64,000 nucleotides of DNA, from the NCBI GenBank assembly GCA_026874595.1, contig CM049313.1, positions 60,682,659 through 60,746,658 of the forward strand, written 5' to 3'. Every line of letters starts with the position of its first letter. Position 1 is the first letter of the stretch. Source of the DNA: Sipunculus nudus. Its lineage: Eukaryota > Annelida > Sipuncula > Golfingiida > Sipunculidae. Position numbers and translations under genes: made by a program. This document shows, one piece after another, positions 59,690 through 64,000 of this stretch. The notes beneath the pieces are model-generated. The model did no database searches. It worked only from the letters and a program-made list of their open reading frames with translations, and was not told where the DNA came from.

Positions 59690-62600
59690 AGTTTTTGGAA
59701 CTTTGAATTCGCATGCTTTTTATTTATAATTTGAAATTGCTGGTGTGCTATACTGCAGATAACCATTGGACACCGTCACTTAGAGGTGCTGGGCGCTCGA
59801 CCGTGACCTGAACAGATGGCCACACTGCGCGGAGCATGAGGCTGGACCTTGTCGACAATCACTTAATTTTTACCTACATGTTCATTCATGCATTTGCAAA
59901 TATTGCTTGATGAAGCTCCTGAATCGGGAGAATGTGCTGGATGCACACTCCCAAATACACATTTTCGAAATGCCCTGAAAATTTCTTGAGATTCCGTTCA
60001 TGACTGCATGAGTTATGTTGTGAACAAGCACACGCACAAATACACACCCACACAAGTTCACCCCCGCACACACACACACACACAAACACACAAAAGTACT
60101 CACAGGATCGTCTTAACACCATTATGGGCCCCCGCGCGAAACAATAGGCTGGGGCCCCCTACACGCAACTAATAAGAAACTCCACAGAGTAAACTCAAGA
60201 ACAAGCCATTTTTAAGCCCCCCCCCCCCCACACACACACACCATTCCCCTTTAAATTTCTCAAACTCTTTATTGCGACTGTTTTAAAAATGATCAGTTCA
60301 GACTATACAATACCTCAAATGTCTTCATACACATTACATTTGCGACACAAAAGAAATATTCAGTTAGTATCATAATTTTTATCGCTGGCATAGGCGTACA
60401 CGGTGACACCGCGATTCCGATGTCCTTACAGGGGTACACATAATTTAGTCTGGTAGTAATTTACACTTTACTGAAGCGTTTATAAATTCAGACATTTTTA
60501 TTTCGGGTCACATTTTACAAGGTGGTCCAACACATGTGACATGGGTGAAAATGACCATTTTTGGGGAAAAAATTGATATGGTCAACCTCTACCAAAGATC
60601 TGTTGAAAAAAGTAACGTCCAAGATTAAAACCCATTTATTGACCAAATATGGCATAAAACCATATTTTGATACTATATAATATCATTATAAAACTGCAAC
60701 TTCAAACTGCTTTTTCTCCCGTTTGTATTTTATTTTACAATAAACCTGTATCTCAAGAAGTATTCAAGATATTTCACTGAAAATTTCATTATTTACGGAA
60801 AACATCTTTGTCATTAACCTAAAAAGGCCAAATGTTTATAGGTTTGAAAGTCACAGTTTTGGCTACACGTTTTTGTCAAACAACAAAAATCAAAAGTGGT
60901 AAATAAATAATTAAAAACATGGAATCATTCATTTTTGACTTTTAAGTATGCAAATGAACATAAAACAAGGTCTAACATCAAATAATATCACTACAACAGT
61001 ACAGGTATGATATCTGGGTGGTCCATAATGTTCTAAATGAGGTCTGACCTTTCAGGGTGAAGTGGCACTACTACATACTAAAGGAAACCATGGTGTACAA
61101 ATGCCTTTTGTTTAACTTGTAAATTGACCCAGATTTAATGTCTCTTTGGAAATATAAGAAGTTCCAAATGAAAACATCTGATCCTTAATGAAACCAAGTC
61201 CCATTTGATCATACTTATTTTTTTGTAATGCAAGTGTTGCGTCAGATGAAAAATAAAATAAGAAATAGTCAGAGGACCAGGCTCATTAAATAAGGTGCTC
61301 ATAAGCATACCTTTGTTTCAGTGTTGACCTTCTGATGTCACATTCTTTAGTGATTCATACAAATGAATGGCTTTATAGATAGTTCTGAAGAACAGTGTGT
61401 TTATGGGTTAACGTTTAATTCAATTGAGTTTACGTCACACAAAAATTAATTTTTTTTCTTAAATTTTTTTAAATGAAAATGTTTACATGCAAGTGAGCAC
61501 TGGGTCCTTGGGCCCTTGTTCCTCCTCCACAGCTCTATCCCAGATTCACTGCCACTCATTATAATAATGGCTGCCCTAATAAATATTAAGGGTGAATGGA
61601 GATATAATTCCTCAATCCAGAAACATGCTTATTAAAAAGTAATTATTTAAGACATAAACATGGTGTAACATTCCATTCACCGATTTTCAGGAGCATGGTT
61701 TTTACACTTGCCTGGCAGGTAGACGTCCATATGATACACTATAAATTAAAGCTTAATCTATAAGCATTTGTGTGATGGACTCAGGAAGCAAAAATTGCTT
61801 GACTAGTTGAAATGTTTGGGCAAAGTAACAGCAAACCTCTCTTCAAATTTATCAAAAATTGCTTGCGTTTCAAAGCATTCACCGAAATTGAAACAGATGG
61901 AGTAAAACCAGCAATGAGCAACAGTATTTAATGTTTACTTTTATTTATGAGCATTGTGTTATAAAAAAATTCTAAACAAAGTTGTGACTTTTGAGCCCTC
62001 TAGCAAGACTGAGAAAAATTTATGTCATTTTTGAAAGGGGACAACATCACCTTGTAGGGCTTTCTGGGTAGTAATTTTTCCTTTTTATGACTCAGAGTTA
62101 AAAAACATAGTCAATACCTGTAGGTTCAAGAAATAAAATTAGAGTATGTGGTTATTGCAGCATTTGAGTGCTGATTTAGCTTTATTTAGGTTTATAACTG
62201 ACCAGTATGTCACAGGGGACATTCAGAAATTACATCGATATGTAACTTTGGGGCCTGCTGCCGAATCTGGATTTTTCAAAGCTACCTGTAAATAGCAGCA
62301 CCAGAAAAGGCATGTTCCTAGCTTTCTGTTGATGTATAGAACAGCCACATTATCATTCAACAGAGGCAACAGCATGTTTTTTTTTGTCGAAAAACTTGCT
62401 ATTTTGTGAAAATGGATCACCTTATGAAATGTGACCATAGAATGATGACCCCTTAAATAACAGATTATAAATCAGTCCATCCCCTAATGATAAAAGAGTA
62501 ATTGCTTAATAAACCCGTATACTCATTGAATAGTCACGTTCACAAATAATATCAGCTGTATATTGACAAAAATTGCTTAATATTGATAGAATTATCCGCA

Positions 62601-62920
62601 GTTACCAATGCCAAATGACAGTAAATTAGCCAATTCAATCATCATAATTTGTTTTATCATTGCAATCAACTGATCTTCCTAACGTCAGGCAAGTTCTGCT
62701 GTTTCATAGTGATCATGCACACGAAGTCCTGCGAAACAAAACGACTAATATGCAGGTTGAACATTCCTATACCAGCTTTTGAACATGTTCTTTGCACAAT
62801 AAAATTGCATAACACTAACCTTTAATGAATATAATTTGTTAAGAGGGGCTCTCATTCTATAAGGTTATCATTATTTTCTTTCGCGTTTCAAAAAATAAAT
62901 GTATATTTACTTGCATATGG
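59690..62920. other. No supportable gene; simple repeats
   Basis: Contains (CA)n near 60066-60084 and C-rich/CA-rich sequence near 60218-60240. The rest to 62.9 kb is AT-rich with short frames only. Confidence 0.5.
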
Positions 62921-63658
62921 CCCCTTCAATCTGTGGGGCCCTTGACCACGTGCCCAGTGCACCGACGGCCCCGCACACATAACTCACACACATCTAATAG
63001 GACATTCACACATAATCATTCCAGACGTTCACTCGCACACTCGGTATATGTTTTACAATGCCTCACATGCCTGCATCTAAAACAGACCACAGCTAAAAAC
63101 CCCTCTGCTGTCACTAAGCTTGGTGGTGCTAAGTCTCCCTTGTGTAAAGAATTTTTTTTTATATTAGAGATACTAATATCCCTAACTATTTTTCTATAAT
63201 ACAAGTCATTCGTACATACCATCAGTAAATTATCACACACACCATGACAAACACACACACACACCCGCCCCGCAAAAAAAAATCTTCAGCCCGCAACCGC
63301 CCCGCCCGCAGTTGAAAAACCATTCCTAGCACTGTCCCGCACCTATAGAGAATAAATCGACCCGCACCTGCCCCGAATATTTAGCTTTCAGTCGGCAACC
63401 TTCCCTCTCCGCATTTTTACCGAAATGTCGGCCGACATTCAACCCACAAATAAAACACAAGGGATTAACACGATTAACACGATTAGAGAATTGATAACTA
63501 TGATTCTTCATAGTATGATAGAACATTCCTTATTCTATCAATAAAAGTCAAAATGGTATTAGAGGCATTTTGTATATGTTTTAATGCTTTATTTCTACAA
63601 ATTCCTTGGCTTCTGACTTCCGACTTCCAAGTTTTACACACAGCCGGTATAGCTCTCC

Positions 63659-63817
63659 AAACCGGAGGTTCGGTTTCATGTGACATTTGGCAACTCTCCA
63701 GCCAAACCGTGTTTCTGTGTATTGCACTGGTATGCCTGTGATGTAATGCACAGAAACACGGTTTGGCTTATATGGAAGTGAGAGTCTCGGTTGTATTCTT
63801 TGTCTACCTCCGGTTTG
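63659..63817. mobile_element. Foldback structure, possible MITE-like element
   Basis: A perfect 20-bp inverted repeat, AGCCAAACCGTGTTTCTGTG at 63700-63719 and its reverse complement at 63749-63768, lies inside an outer inverted pair CAAACCGGAGGT (63659-63670) and ACCTCCGGTTTG (63806-63817). The loop (TATTGCAC... GTAATG) is itself partly self-complementary. The whole segment could fold into one long hairpin. No target-site duplication was identified. Confidence 0.55.
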
Positions 63818-64000
63818 CGAGTAAAAAATAGCACGTGGGCGCTTTCAACATGGTGTATAGTATAATAATATGGACAAGTTTACACCTGTTTGGATTTAAT
63901 GAACACGGTGCTGGTCTAAACTTACCTTCCAACCGAACGAGTTTAACTGAAGGAAAGGTCTAGGTAGCCGACAATGCTTTAACTGATATCATGAAGTGTC

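Overview
This is an AT-rich stretch of an animal nuclear genome, most likely a marine invertebrate and plausibly a bivalve mollusc. The evidence is spliced genes with canonical GT..AG introns, many decayed LINE copies, long (AT)n and (TAA)n microsatellites, a minisatellite, and a Ty3/gypsy element of Gmr1-like type. The species is inferred from style only. No rRNA gene, CRISPR array or operon was seen, and no tRNA gene was noticed in a by-eye scan.

The main host content is a pair of head-to-head spliced genes at 18.7-31.0 kb. Gene A (minus strand, 21247 to 18747, five exons, 205 aa) is a divergent but complete Ras-superfamily small GTPase: P-loop, DTAG, NKTD, a SAL G5 motif and a C-terminal CHLM that fits a CaaX box. 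Gene B (plus strand, 22624 to 31038, six exons, 200 aa) has the same intron phases across the G domain and the same 41-nt last exon, so the two are probably paralogues. Gene B begins with a signal-peptide-like segment, has a damaged P-loop, lacks the DxxG motif, and keeps NKCD at the same residue numbers. It looks like a secreted or ER-targeted pseudo-GTPase. The 1.4 kb between the two start codons holds a Tigger/CENP-B-type transposase fragment and a GC-richer patch. Gene B's 5.9 kb second intron contains a 1.5 kb minisatellite of about 25 bp units.

The main mobile element is an LTR retrotransposon at 42098-49056 (minus strand). It has a 4-bp target-site duplication (CCAA), LTRs of 675 and 657 bp, and a primer-binding site matching the 3' end of tRNA-Pro. 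Its domain order is gag-protease-integrase-RT-RNase H, with integrase before RT as in the Gmr1 group and unlike ordinary gypsy elements. The copy carries six single-base frame breaks and an Asn in place of the first catalytic Asp of RT.

Other layout: 0-18 kb is mostly non-coding, with LINE 3'-end relics, a dispersed repeat present twice (about 0.65 and 14.33 kb) and simple repeats. 31.8-33.3 kb holds a decayed L1/Tx1-type LINE on the minus strand. At 37.7-39.9 kb a 5'-truncated CR1/L2-like LINE has split a 45-bp tandem array. At 50.06-54.6 kb lies a nearly full-length but decayed L1/Tx1-type LINE with GC-rich repeats at its 5' end. 54.6-64 kb holds relics, microsatellites, a TACG-rich block and a foldback structure near the right edge. 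A few protein-like fragments (near 3.0, 17.9, 27.7 and 55.4 kb) are not recognised.
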